In this document: piece after piece, positions 35,275-44,344 of the stretch | How positions within the stretch are numbered: the stretch's first letter is position 1 | Layout: every line of letters starts with the position of its first letter | Assembly (NCBI GenBank): GCA_963791425.1 | Contig: CAWBSE010000003.1 | Coordinates: 868,001-932,000, forward strand | DNA length: 64,000 bases | Reading direction: 5' to 3' | Source of the DNA: DATBLE01 sp963791425 | GTDB taxonomy: Bacteria; Actinomycetota; Thermoleophilia; Gaiellales; Gaiellaceae | Program-made: the position numbers and the translations under genes | Notes under the pieces: generated by a model | Told to the model about the DNA's origin: nothing | Databases searched by the model: none | Seen by the model: the letters and a program-made list of their open reading frames with translations, nothing else

Positions 35275-36428
35275 ATGAGCGAGACCCCGGCACCGACCCC
35301 CAAGAAGGCCTCGCACGGCCCGACGAAGACGCGGATCATCCTCGCGCGCACGCTGACGGTGATCGGGATCCTGCTGGTGGTCGTGAGCGTGCTCGCCAAC
35401 TACGTCAAGCGTGAGGCGCTCGACTCGTCCCACTTCAAGGCGACGTCGCGGGCGCTGATCGCCGACCAGGCGATCCGCGAGCAGATCGCGCTGACGCTCG
35501 TCGACCAGCTCTACGCGAACACCGACGTGGCCGGCGCGCTCAAGGAGAAGCTGCCGGCGAACCTCCAGCCCCTGGCGGTGCCGATCGCCGGCCTGGCCCG
35601 CAACGCGACCGAGACCGCGGCGAAGCGGTTGCTCGAGCGGCCGAAGGTCCAGGATCTCTTCGTCGCCGCGACCTCGCTGGCGCAGAAGGAGTTCATCGCC
35701 GTCCTCGACGGCAACACGAAGGTGCTCGACTCGACCGAACGGCAAGGTCGTGCTCGACCTCCGCCCGATCATGATCAAGCTCGGGACACGCTTCAACATC
35801 GTGCAGAGCAAGATTCCGCCGCAGTCGGGGCAGGTGACGATCCTCGACTCCGACCAGCTCAAGGCGGGCCAGAGGATGACGCGGGCGCTGCGCTTCACCG
35901 CGAGCTGGATCTGGGCGCTCGCGCTCCTGTCGTGGGCCGGCGCGATCCTGCTGGTGAAGGGCCGCCGCCGTCTCGAGGTCCGCGCGATCGCGATCGGGTT
36001 CGTCTCGGCCGGCTTCCTCATCCTGATCGTCCGGTCGCTCGGCGAGCGGTACTTCGTCAACCATCTCGTCCAGTCCGACTCCGTGCGCCCGGCGGCGCAG
36101 CACGCCTTCGAGATCCTCACCGACCTGCTCAAGGGCGCCGGCTGGACCGCGGTGATCGTCGGCGTGGTCGCGCTCGCCGGCGTCTGGCTCACCGGGCCCG
36201 GACGGCGGGCGACGCAGGCCGGAGCCGCGCTCGCGCCGCACTGTCGCCGGGGCCGGTATCTACGGCGCCACGATCGGCGCCTACCTGTTGCTGCTCTGGT
36301 GGCGGCCGACGCCGCAGTTCGGCTACTGGGTGAACGACCTGATCCTCCTCGGGCTGCTGCTGGTCGGGACGGAGGTTGTGCGCCGCCAGTTGGCGCGTGA
36401 GGCACCCGCGCCTGCCGAAGCCGCATGA
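35275..36428 (+). pseudogene. Integral membrane protein, two +1 shifts
   Basis: From ATG 35275 the frame encodes a membrane helix (TLTVIGILLVVVSVLANYV) and a long extracytoplasmic part; an extra base near 35737 and another near 36239 shift it, after which helices such as WIWALALLSWAGAILLV, GWTAVIVGVVALAGVWL and IYGATIGAYLLLLWW continue to the stop at 36428. Corrected length is 383 aa with four membrane helices. The N-terminal part (REALDSSHFKATSRALIAD) is seen in actinobacterial membrane proteins of unknown function. The stop overlaps the next ATG (ATGA). Breaks are probably sequencing indels. Confidence 0.75.
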
Positions 36429-38432
36429 CCGACGAGCCAAGCTGGCGGCCGGAGCCGCTGCGCTACCGGCCGGTGCCGGTCGTTCTCGGCTGGCTGACGG
36501 CGGCGGCAGGGCTCCTGTTCGCCGCCTGGGTCGTGCCCGGCGTCTCGGTCGACGGGTTCAAGGGCGCACTCGTCACCGCGCTGCTGATCGGGATCCTGAA
36601 CGCCGTCCTGAACCCGATCGCCGCCGCACTGAAGATCCCGTTCATGGCGGTGCTCGGCTTCCTGATCGCCCTGATCCTCGACGCCGTGATGCTGATGATC
36701 GCGTCGAGCATCGACCGGCGGCGATCACCGTCTCGAACTTCTGGTGGGCGCTGCTGACCGCGCTGGTCGCGTCGGCGATCGTGGTCGTGATCGACGTGCT
36801 GATCGGGACGAACGACGACGACACGTACATGCTGCGGATGACCAGGCGGATCGCCAGACGGACCGGCGCAACGATCAGCACCGACGTCCCGGGGCTGCTC
36901 TTCCTCGAGATCGACGGGCTCGCCCTGCCGGTGCTCCGCCACGCGATGACGGTCGGCTCCGCCCCGACGCTCGCGCGCTGGCTCGAGGAGGGGTCGCACC
37001 GGCTGGTCGAGTGGGAGCCCGACCTCTCGTCGCAGACGGGCGCCAGCCAGGCCGGGATCCTGCTCGGCTCGAACGAGGACATCCCCGCCTTCCGCTGGGT
37101 CGACAAGGAGTCGGGCCGCGTGATCGCCTGCTCCGGCCCGCAGGACTGCGCCGAGATCGAGGCGGCGCACGCGACCGGGATCGGCCTGCTGGTCAACGGC
37201 GGCTCGAGCCGCGGCAACCTGCTGTCGGGCGAGGCCGACGAGGTGATCCTCACCTGCAGCCGGATGAGCGCCGAGACGCACGCGAACCCCGGCTACCGCG
37301 CCTTCTTCGCGAACGGGCTCAACGTCACCAAGACGTTCGTCCTCTTCTTCTGGGAGGTCTTCCTCGAGTGGACGGCGGCGGGCCGGGCGAAGCGGCGCGA
37401 CGTGCGTCCGCGCGGCCACCGCGGCGGCCTGTACCCGTTCATGCGGGCGGCGATGTGCGTGGTCGTCCGCGACCTGATCGTCTACGGCGTGATCGCGGAC
37501 ATGATGCGCGGCCGCCCCGCCGTCTACTCGACATTCTCGAGTTACGACGAGGTCGCGCACCACTCCGGGCTCGAGCGCGCCGACACGCTCGAGGCACTGC
37601 GGAAGCTCGACCAGCAGTTCGCCCGGATCGACCGGGCGCGGAAGTACGCGCCGCGGCCGTACGTGATCGCCGTCCTCTCCGACCACGGCCAGACCCAGGG
37701 CGCGACCTTCAAGCAGCGGAACGGCTACGGCCTCGACGAGCTCGTCGAGAAGTCGCTCGAGCAGCGCGACCGTGCAGGCGATTGCGGGCGGCGACGAGCA
37801 GAAGGCGATGACGAACCTCGCGTTCGAAGAGGCGACCGGCACGGGGACGAAGAAGAAGCAGGCGAAGAACGAGGTCGGCGACCGCCAGGTGGTCGTGCTC
37901 GGCTCCGGGAACCTCGGGCTGATCTACCTGATGGACGAGAAGCGGCGGCTGACGCTCGAGGAGATCGACGCCCGTCACCCGCGGCTGATCACGTCGCTGC
38001 GCGAGCACCCGCACGTCGGGTGGCTGCTCGTCCGCTCCAGCGAGCGCGGCGCGGTCGTCCTCGGCGGTCGCGGCACCCGCTACCTCGACACGGGCGAGGT
38101 CGTCGGCGACGACCCGCTGGCCGGCTTCTCACCGCACGCGGCGCAGCACCTGGCGCGCACCGACGGCTTCGCGCACGTGGCCGACGTGATGGTCGGCAGC
38201 TTCTACGACCCGCAGCTCGAGGAAGGCTGTGCGTTCGAGGAGCTGATCTCGTTCCACGGCGGGCTCGGCGGGCCGCAGACCCGGCCGTTCATTCTCTATC
38301 CGGCCGAGCTGGCCGCGCCCGACGGCGAGACTCGTCGGCGCCGCGGCCGTGCACGGCGTGCTCACCGGCTGGCGCCGCGCCCTCCAGGGCGACGACGCCG
38401 TCCCGCTGCCCTCCGCGGCGGCGGCGGCCTGA
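36425..38432 (+). pseudogene. Holin-like membrane domain fused to a phosphodiesterase domain, three indels
   Basis: Residues 1-130 give four membrane helices of the 'phage holin family 4' type (WLTAAAGLLFAAWVVPGVSV, GILNAVLNPIAAALKIPF). A one-base loss near 36716 and single extra bases near 37770 and 38330 break the frame. The rest is an alkaline-phosphatase-fold type I phosphodiesterase: PGLLFLEIDGLALPVL (metal Asp), YSTFSSYDEVAHHSG and VIAVLSDHGQTQG (metal Asp-His). Corrected length is 668 aa. The active site would be outside the cell if the membrane part ends outside. Substrate unknown; phospholipid or polymer phosphodiesters are plausible. Breaks look like sequencing errors since all catalytic motifs survive. 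Confidence 0.82.
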
Positions 38433-38444
38433 GCGGCCGCCGCC
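38420..38444 (+). terminator. Terminator of the holin-phosphodiesterase gene
   Basis: GGCGGCGGCC, loop TGAGC, GGCCGCCGCC; the loop holds the stop codon. Confidence 0.6.
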
Positions 38445-38459
38445 CGCACGCTTCGGAAG

Positions 38460-38846
38460 CTAGGAGGCGAGTGCTTTCGCCTTCAGCGTGTCGAACTCGG
38501 CCTGGGTGATCGCGCCGGAGTCGAGAAGCTCCTTGCCCTTCGCGATCTGCTCGGCGCTGCTCGAGCCGGCGACGTCCTTGACGTAGCTGTCGAACTGCTG
38601 CTGCGACTGCTGCGCGTCCTTCTGCTGCCGCTCGGCGATCCCGTGCCCGTTCACGATCAGGTAGATGAACAGACCGAGGAACGGTGCGACCAGGATGAAC
38701 AGGAACCACAGGGCCTTCTTGCCGCCGTGGATGTCGTGCCGGCGGAAGATGTCCACGATGACTCCGAAGAGCATCATGAAGTAGACGACCATGAAGAAGA
38801 TGACGATCAACGACCACAGGAAGGTCGTGAACTGGGTAGCGAGCAT
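38460..38846 (-). CDS. PLDc_N / SHOCT small membrane protein
   Basis: 128 aa. Two membrane helices (about 8-32 and 47-66) joined by DIFRRHDIHGGKKALWF, the pattern of the phospholipase D N-terminal (PLDc_N) segment, then a linker rich in Gln and a C-terminal SHOCT motif (AEQIAKGKELLDSGAITQAEFDTLKAKAL, cut: LLDSGAITQAEFDTLKAKAL). SHOCT domains help proteins oligomerise. ATG with a GAAAGGA site. Single gene between convergent and tandem neighbours; role unknown. Confidence 0.85.
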   Translation of the reverse strand: MLATQFTTFLWSLIVIFFMVVYFMMLFGVIVDIFRRHDIHGGKKALWFLFILVAPFLGLFIYLIVNGHGIAERQQKDAQQSQQQFDSYVKDVAGSSSAEQIAKGKELLDSGAITQAEFDTLKAKALAS

Positions 38847-38904
38847 TCGAGTCCTTTCTCAGGGTGGATTCGAGGTGATCCTGCGCAACGCTACGCCCCG
38901 CGGC

Positions 38905-38923
38905 ATCACCCCGTCGGGGTGAT
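38905..38923. terminator. Hairpin at the end of the MBL-fold gene
   Basis: ATCACCCC, loop GTC, GGGGTGAT. The hairpin overlaps the last codons and stop of the minus-strand gene. Confidence 0.5.
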
Positions 38924-39646
38924 CACTCCAGCGGGCAGGACGCCCTCGACCGGCAGGATCCGGACGTCGACCTCCGGCGCGAGCTCAGCGGCTGCACGCG
39001 CGAACGCCTCGGCCGGGGCCGATTCGCCCTTTCGCCGCCCTGCCCGGTAGGTGCCCCAGTGGATCGGGATTGCGATCGCCGGGCGCAGGAGTGCCAGCGC
39101 CGACGCTGCGCGTTGCGGGTCGAGATGCCCGGGGCCGAGTTTCTTCCCCCAGCCGGCCACGGGCAGCAGCGCGACGTCCAGGGGTGCGAACGCCGCCATG
39201 CCCGCGAAGAGGTCGGTGTCGCCCGCGAAGTAGACCGACCGGGTGCCGCGGAGGACGTAGCCGAGCGCCGGCCCGTGCGCGCCGCCCGGATGCCGCCGCC
39301 CGTCGTGCACGGCCTCGACCGCGTCGATCTGCACCCGGCCGAGCCTGATGCTCTCGCCCGGTTCGATCTCCCGGATGTCCGTGAAGCCGCGCAGCAACCC
39401 GGCGCCGCCGCGCGGCACCACGACCGGCAGGTCGCGCGCGAACCGTCGCAGCGACGGCAGGTCGAGGTGGTCGTAGTGCAGGTGTGAGAGGAGCACGCCG
39501 GTCGCGCCTTCCGGCGCCGGCGCGGCGCGATCGCGGCGCAGGTGAACGACGCGCCGGCGCAGCACGGGGTCGGTGACGATCCGCTCGCCGTCGAGGTCGA
39601 TGACGACGGTCGCGTGCCCGAGCCAGGTGATCGATTCGCTCACCAT
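38906..39646 (-). CDS. MBL-fold metal-dependent hydrolase (UlaG-like)
   Basis: 246 aa. The metallo-beta-lactamase signature HLHYDHLD (residues 55-62) binds the metal pair; other ligands are His in AVEAVHDGRRHP, Asp in YFAGDTDLF and His in IPIHWGTY. The opening ITWLGHATVVIDLDG is that of the UlaG/YtnP-type hydrolases acting on lactones or phosphodiesters. No signal peptide, so it is cytoplasmic. Stands alone; substrate not predictable. Confidence 0.9.
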   Translation of the reverse strand: MVSESITWLGHATVVIDLDGERIVTDPVLRRRVVHLRRDRAAPAPEGATGVLLSHLHYDHLDLPSLRRFARDLPVVVPRGGAGLLRGFTDIREIEPGESIRLGRVQIDAVEAVHDGRRHPGGAHGPALGYVLRGTRSVYFAGDTDLFAGMAAFAPLDVALLPVAGWGKKLGPGHLDPQRAASALALLRPAIAIPIHWGTYRAGRRKGESAPAEAFARAAAELAPEVDVRILPVEGVLPAGVITPTG

Positions 39647-39681
39647 GGTGATTCTCGTATTCCGCGGGGCTCTATGGCAGC

Positions 39682-40155
39682 ATGACCGCGATGACCCGGG
39701 CAGGCATCCTCATCGTCGTCCTCGCGTTTGCACTGGTTCTGGCCACGTCGGCCGGCTCCGTGATCGTCCCGCAGCGCAGCATCGGTGGGGTCAAGATCGG
39801 GATGACCCAGGCGCAGGTGAAGGCGGTTCTCGGCACGCCGCGTGTCAAGCGCGGGTCGAACGACTTCGGCTCGTACGTGACCTTCCTCTACACCGGCTAC
39901 ACGGTGCACTTCCAGGGCGTGACCAACGTCACCCAGATCGACACGAGCTCCCGCAAGGAGCGCACTGCATCCGGCGTCGGCGTCGGCTCGACGAAGGCCC
40001 AGGTGAAGGTGGGTGTCGCCGGCGTGAAGTGCGAGGGCCCGGCCTCCGCCGGCCACTGCTACCTCGGCAAGTTCGTGCCAGGCGCGCACGTGACGGACTT
40101 CTTCCTGAAGAACGGGAAGGTCACGAACGTGATCGTCGGCATCGTCATCGACTAG
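39682..40155 (+). CDS. Secreted protein with SmpA/BLIP-like repeats
   Basis: 157 aa (ATG 39682; a second ATG at 39691). Signal peptide GILIVVLAFALVLATSAG, then two copies of a short alpha/beta unit beginning IGGVKIGMTQAQVKAVLGTP and GVGVGSTKAQVKVGVAGVKC. This pattern is shared by the SmpA/OmlA and beta-lactamase-inhibitor (BLIP) fold. Two cysteines in the second unit (VKCEG, GHCYLG) may pair. Partner unknown. Confidence 0.72.
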   Translation: MTAMTRAGILIVVLAFALVLATSAGSVIVPQRSIGGVKIGMTQAQVKAVLGTPRVKRGSNDFGSYVTFLYTGYTVHFQGVTNVTQIDTSSRKERTASGVGVGSTKAQVKVGVAGVKCEGPASAGHCYLGKFVPGAHVTDFFLKNGKVTNVIVGIVID

Positions 40156-40163
40156 ACCGGCGG

Positions 40164-41129
40164 CTAGAAGTTCCGCCGTCGCAGCACGACGCCGAGCGGC
40201 ACGACCGCGGCGACGACGAACCACGGCGCCAGGTCGTGACGGCCGGTGGTCGAGCCGAGGTTGGCCGTCGGCCCTGACCCGAGTGCGGCCAGCGCCGCCT
40301 GCTCGGCGCCGCCGATGTGGTGCTCGTCGAACGACTTCCCGCGGGTGGCGTCGAGGAACTGCTTCAGCGTGTCGCCCTCCGCCGGGGGCGGGATGTACGC
40401 GCTCTCGGCCTGTCCGCTCGGGCCGAAGACCCTCTCGCCCTTCGCGCCGATCCGGATCAGGACGACCGACGTTCGCGGCCGCGCCTCGAAGCTCTTCTTG
40501 ACGCCGGCGTAGTTGAACCCGGTGCTCTCGGCGTCGGTCAGGATCACCAGCAGCCGCTTCGTCGCGCCCGGCTTGAAGTAGCCCTCGAGCGGGAACGGCG
40601 CGACCGCGTCGAAGCTCGAGATCGTCGTGCTGCTCTGGAGGCCGGGCGGCTGCTCGATGCCCAGCGACTGCCGGACCGCGGCCGTGAACGCCTCGCGGTC
40701 GGGGGTGGGGAGCAGCAGCGGGAGCGGCCGGTCGGTGAACGTGCCGAGGCCCGTCGGCACGGAGGGGAAGGCGGCGCGGAGCTCCTGGGCGATGCGCCGG
40801 GCGCGGTCGAGCCGGACGGTCGTGTCCGCGGTGCGTGACGCCAGCATCGAGCGTGACGTGTCGACGGCGACGAACGCCTCGGCGTCGAGCCGGGCGTTGC
40901 GAGGCTTCTCGGTGCGGAAGACCGGCTGCGCGGCGGCCACCGCGAGCGCGAGCGAGAGCGCGACGATCGAGACCGGCAGGGTGAGCCGTTCGCGCCGGCT
41001 CGTCGTCGGGAGCCCGAGCAGCGCCTGCGCCCGTGCGTTCCGGCGGTCGACGGCGATCGCGATCGCCAGCGGCACGAGCCCGACGAGGGCGACGAGCGCG
41101 GCGGCGGGCGAGATGAAGTGGAGGTGCAT
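40164..41129 (-). CDS. VWA-domain membrane protein (BatA/BatB-like)
   Basis: 321 aa. N-terminal membrane helix (LVALVGLVPLAIAIAV) and a second (VSIVALSLALAVAAAQPVF), a von Willebrand A domain with the metal-binding MIDAS start AVDTSRSM and the strand RLLVILTDAEST, and a C-terminal membrane helix (APWFVVAAVVPLGVVL) with a basic tail. It is the last of six overlapping genes headed by MoxR; in Bat/MoxR systems such proteins are matured or remodelled by the ATPase. The start overlaps the upstream stop by one base (TGATG). Confidence 0.87.
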   Translation of the reverse strand: MHLHFISPAAALVALVGLVPLAIAIAVDRRNARAQALLGLPTTSRRERLTLPVSIVALSLALAVAAAQPVFRTEKPRNARLDAEAFVAVDTSRSMLASRTADTTVRLDRARRIAQELRAAFPSVPTGLGTFTDRPLPLLLPTPDREAFTAAVRQSLGIEQPPGLQSSTTISSFDAVAPFPLEGYFKPGATKRLLVILTDAESTGFNYAGVKKSFEARPRTSVVLIRIGAKGERVFGPSGQAESAYIPPPAEGDTLKQFLDATRGKSFDEHHIGGAEQAALAALGSGPTANLGSTTGRHDLAPWFVVAAVVPLGVVLRRRNF

Positions 41130-41755
41130 CAGTACCCGTGCCCGGGCGCGGACGTGCTCGCGCCCTCGTGAGCCGAGCGCTGCAGCTGCTCGCGCCCGCG
41201 CACCGACGACCTGAACGAGTTCTGCTGGTAGAGCAGCTCGAGGTTCGCCTTCGCCTGCTCGTTCGACGGGTCGAGCCGGATCGCGTCCTGGAACTCGAAG
41301 AGGCTGCGATCGATCGGCACGCTGCCGTTGCGCGCCGCGGCCGCGTCGACGAGCGCGAGGATGCCGAGCATGTTCGACGCGGCCGATGCCCGCTCCCGGT
41401 TCGAGTCGGTGCGGATCGAGTGCGCGAGCGCGGTCTCGGCGCGGATCCGGAGCGCCCCGCCGTCGGTGCTGCTCTCGAACTCCGGATCGCGGGTGTAGGC
41501 GCGGCGGAAGAGCATCGCGGCGTGTCGGAACGCGAGGTCGTCGCCGAGGCCGAGCACGCGCCGCGCGGGCGAGAACGGCAACGCCTCGTCGTTCGACCAC
41601 GTCGCACGCCGGGGGTGCACCGGGTCGGCGGCGGCCACGTCGCCCGCGCGCATCGCCGCCGGCCAGCGGCCGACGTCCCGGGCGAGCACGGCGAGCAGGA
41701 TCGCGGCGATCGCGCAGATGCCGGCCGCGCCGAGGAGGATCAGCTTCCCCCTCAC
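41129..41755 (-). CDS. Membrane-anchored protein with TPR-like end (MoxR operon)
   Basis: 208 aa, GTG start overlapping the upstream VWA gene stop. One membrane helix (LILLGAAGICAIAAILLAVLA), then a soluble part with paired helices and a single TPR-like unit near the C-terminus (FEFQDAIRLDPSNEQAKANLELLY, cut: AIRLDPSNEQAKANLELLY), similar to the BatE-type position in Bat operons. No catalytic motif. Probably a structural or adaptor component of the VWA complex. Confidence 0.72.
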   Translation of the reverse strand: MRGKLILLGAAGICAIAAILLAVLARDVGRWPAAMRAGDVAAADPVHPRRATWSNDEALPFSPARRVLGLGDDLAFRHAAMLFRRAYTRDPEFESSTDGGALRIRAETALAHSIRTDSNRERASAASNMLGILALVDAAAARNGSVPIDRSLFEFQDAIRLDPSNEQAKANLELLYQQNSFRSSVRGREQLQRSAHEGASTSAPGHGY

Positions 41756-42546
41756 GCTTCGAGCCTCCTGCGTCCCCAGGTCAGCGCCCCGAGGATCTGC
41801 TCGTTCAGCGCGAGCAGCAGCGCGACCAGCGCGATCACCACGACGAGCGTGACCGGGAACCCTCCGCCGCCGCTCCCGGCGGTCACCGACCGCAGCGTCG
41901 TCACCGAACCGCCCCCCTGCAGCGCGTCGCGGAAGAAGGCCTCGTCCTGCTTCGTCGGGTTCACCGCGATCATCCGGATCGGGATGTTCTCCCGCTGGAA
42001 CGTGACCAGGTTCTTGGCGAGATCGGTCTCGTCGCTCGGCGAGTCGTCGAGATCGCTGATCAGCACGACCGAGCCGTTCTTCACGTGCGCCCGGAGGAGC
42101 ATGCGGTGCGCCAGATCGAGGCCCGCGCCGATGCGAGTCCCGGCCGAGAACGTCGCCCGCCACGGGTCCGCGCCGGCGCCCTTGAAGAACCGCAGAAACG
42201 GCCGTAGCGCCTCCGCCCGCGTCCCCAGCGGGAGCGCCATGTATGCCGTGTCGGAGAAGAGGACGAGCCCGAGCCGGCGGCCCGAGTCGACGAAGCCCTT
42301 CAGGGTCTGCTCGATCAGCTTGGACTTGTCGTACGAGACGCTCCAGGAGAGGTCGAGCGCGATCACCGGGCTCCGGCCCGCCTCGAGGTACGCGTCCGTC
42401 CGCGAGTGCTTGTGCGTCAACTGGAACGCAGCGACGAGCCCGCCGACGAGCAGCACCGCGAGCCCGATCCGCGCGGCGAGCGTCCAGCGCGCCTTGCCGG
42501 CGAACGCACGCGCCGAGGAGAACGGGATCGACGGGCGGGCCTTCAC
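41752..42546 (-). CDS. VWA-domain membrane protein (MoxR operon)
   Basis: 264 aa, GTG start. A membrane helix (IGLAVLLVGGLVAAFQL), VWA domain with MIDAS IALDLSWSVSYD and SVVLISDLDDSPSD, and a C-terminal helix (FPVTLVVVIALVALLLALNEQIL cut: PVTLVVVIALVALLLAL). It is a second VWA protein of the operon, not a close copy of the 40164 gene. Overlaps both neighbours by four bases. Confidence 0.87.
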   Translation of the reverse strand: MKARPSIPFSSARAFAGKARWTLAARIGLAVLLVGGLVAAFQLTHKHSRTDAYLEAGRSPVIALDLSWSVSYDKSKLIEQTLKGFVDSGRRLGLVLFSDTAYMALPLGTRAEALRPFLRFFKGAGADPWRATFSAGTRIGAGLDLAHRMLLRAHVKNGSVVLISDLDDSPSDETDLAKNLVTFQRENIPIRMIAVNPTKQDEAFFRDALQGGGSVTTLRSVTAGSGGGGFPVTLVVVIALVALLLALNEQILGALTWGRRRLEA

Positions 42547-43433
42547 TCCGCGCCCTCCGCGGTCTCGACCTCGGCGGCGAAGTCGCCGGCCGCCTGCCCG
42601 GTCGGCGCGCTCGCAGACCAGGCCAGACGCCGCGCCTCGTTCGCCTCGGTGGGCCGCTCGACCGTGCGCAACTCACGGCCGAGCCAGCCCAGCGCCTTCC
42701 GCCGCTCGGCCGGCTTCCCGTTGGCGCTGCTCGCGCGCACCGCACGGAGCGCCTGCTCGAGCCGCGACACGGACGGCCCGCGGTCGCCGCCGCGCTCCGG
42801 CCGCAACGCGAACCAGGCGAGTGCCGCCGCGGCGACGGCGAGCAGGCCTGCGAGCAGGGTCAGCAGCGTCCGCAGTGTCCCGGGGTCGACGCGGTACGTC
42901 GGCGCGGGCAGGGCCGCCTCGTAGCGGAGGCTCGTCGCCGGGCTCTTGCGGTCGTGGTCGGTCACCCGGGAGAGGAGCTGGTACGAGGGCCAGGGCACGC
43001 GCTGCGTGACGGTGGCCCCGTCACGCGTCCGGTACGAGACGACCGCGGTCTGGAACTGCCGCACCGCCCGGCTGCGCTCCGGCGTGCAGGCCGGGATCAG
43101 GCACTCGAGCGCGAAGCGATACGAGACGAGCTCCCCCGTGCCGCGCGTCCGTACCACGCTCGTCTTCGCCAGCCGCCACGCGCCGAACCGCGGGCGCACC
43201 TCGATCGCGGACGGGTCGATCCTGGCCGGGTCGACGAGGAGGTCGAGCCGCGCGGTGAGCGGATCGCCGAACGACACCGTGCCGGTGGAGAGCGAGGTGG
43301 TCGCGCTGAACGCCCTGGCCGGGCCGGCCGCGGTGCTGCCGCCGCCGAACCAGCCCTGCGCGATTGCGACGACGAGCAGGAGCGCGACCACGGCGGCACC
43401 CGCGACCCAGGCCCACTGCCGCCTCACCGCCAC
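42543..43433 (-). CDS. Membrane protein of the MoxR operon (BatD-like position)
   Basis: 296 aa, GTG start. An N-terminal helix (WVAGAAVVALLLVVAIAQ), an extracytoplasmic beta-rich domain with VSFGDPLTARLDLLVDP and a Cys pair (LECLIPACTPER), a second helix (LLTLLAGLLAVAAAALAWFAL) and a charged cytoplasmic tail (RLEQALRAVRASSANGK). The order matches BatD-type proteins, though sequence similarity cannot be checked here. Overlaps DUF58 by ten bases. Confidence 0.7.
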   Translation of the reverse strand: MAVRRQWAWVAGAAVVALLLVVAIAQGWFGGGSTAAGPARAFSATTSLSTGTVSFGDPLTARLDLLVDPARIDPSAIEVRPRFGAWRLAKTSVVRTRGTGELVSYRFALECLIPACTPERSRAVRQFQTAVVSYRTRDGATVTQRVPWPSYQLLSRVTDHDRKSPATSLRYEAALPAPTYRVDPGTLRTLLTLLAGLLAVAAAALAWFALRPERGGDRGPSVSRLEQALRAVRASSANGKPAERRKALGWLGRELRTVERPTEANEARRLAWSASAPTGQAAGDFAAEVETAEGAE

Positions 43434-44344
43434 TCACCCCGCCGGTACGCGATGCGACAGTCGGCCCAGTCGAAGAACGCGCGGACGACGACGGCCGGGT
43501 CGGGGTCCCCGATCACCACGTAGTCGAGACCGAGGCTGGCGAACTCGCCGAGGAGCGTGGCCAGCCGGGCCTCGTGCGCCTCCTGCAGCCGCCGGGCCTC
43601 GGTCCGCGAGATCCGCACGCGGCGCACGCGGCTGGTTCCCGGGTCGGCGAAGGGAACGACCAGCCCGTCGACCGCCGGGAAGCTCTGTTCCCAGAGCGGA
43701 TCCTGGATCACCACCGGCACGACGTCCCAGCGGTAGCCGAGCGCCCGCAGCCACGCCTCGGGGGGAGGCGGCGCGAGGAAGTCGGAGCAGACGAAGACGA
43801 AGGTGCCGGCCGGGAGCGACCGCCGGTTGCGCGCCAGCCGGTCGAGCGCGGGCTCGATTCCCTCCGCGGGAGCATCGAACGCGGCCGCCGCCTGGCGGGT
43901 GTCGATCTCGTCGAGCGACGCGCCCGGCCGCGGCGCGAACCAGCCGTCGCCTGCAGCCGTGTCGAGGTAGCCGGCGAGGCCGAGCTCCGCCACCGACGCG
44001 GACGCGACGGCGCCCCAGACCGACCGGAGTGCCGCCGGCTTCGACAGCCAGGGCAGGTCGTCCGGGTACAGGCTCATCGACGCGGCGTAGTCGGCGATCA
44101 CGACCGTCCGCGGCGCCTCGTCGGCGAAGTCCTCACGGACGATGAACTCGGCGTCGCCGCGGATCGAGGACATCCGGGCAGAGAGCTTCCAGTCGATCAG
44201 CCCGGGGTCGTCGCCCGGGCGGTAGGCGCGCGTGCTCGCCACGCTCGATCCGATTCCGCGCCGAGCCGCCCGAAGGCGACCGAAGGCCGAGCCGACCGGC
44301 CGCCAGCGGGGGACGAGGGGAAACGTCAGCTCGCTGACGTCCAC
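43424..44344 (-). CDS. DUF58 domain protein
   Basis: 306 aa, GTG start inside the 3' end of moxR. The DUF58 signature is GSSVASTRAYRPGDDPGLIDWKLSARM (cut: STRAYRPGDDPGLIDWKLSA), followed by a VWA-like fold (VVIADYAASM, FVFVCSDFLAPP). DUF58 proteins almost always accompany a MoxR ATPase and VWA proteins, as here. Cytoplasmic. Biochemical role is not established for the family. Confidence 0.88.
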   Translation of the reverse strand: MDVSELTFPLVPRWRPVGSAFGRLRAARRGIGSSVASTRAYRPGDDPGLIDWKLSARMSSIRGDAEFIVREDFADEAPRTVVIADYAASMSLYPDDLPWLSKPAALRSVWGAVASASVAELGLAGYLDTAAGDGWFAPRPGASLDEIDTRQAAAAFDAPAEGIEPALDRLARNRRSLPAGTFVFVCSDFLAPPPPEAWLRALGYRWDVVPVVIQDPLWEQSFPAVDGLVVPFADPGTSRVRRVRISRTEARRLQEAHEARLATLLGEFASLGLDYVVIGDPDPAVVVRAFFDWADCRIAYRRGEWR

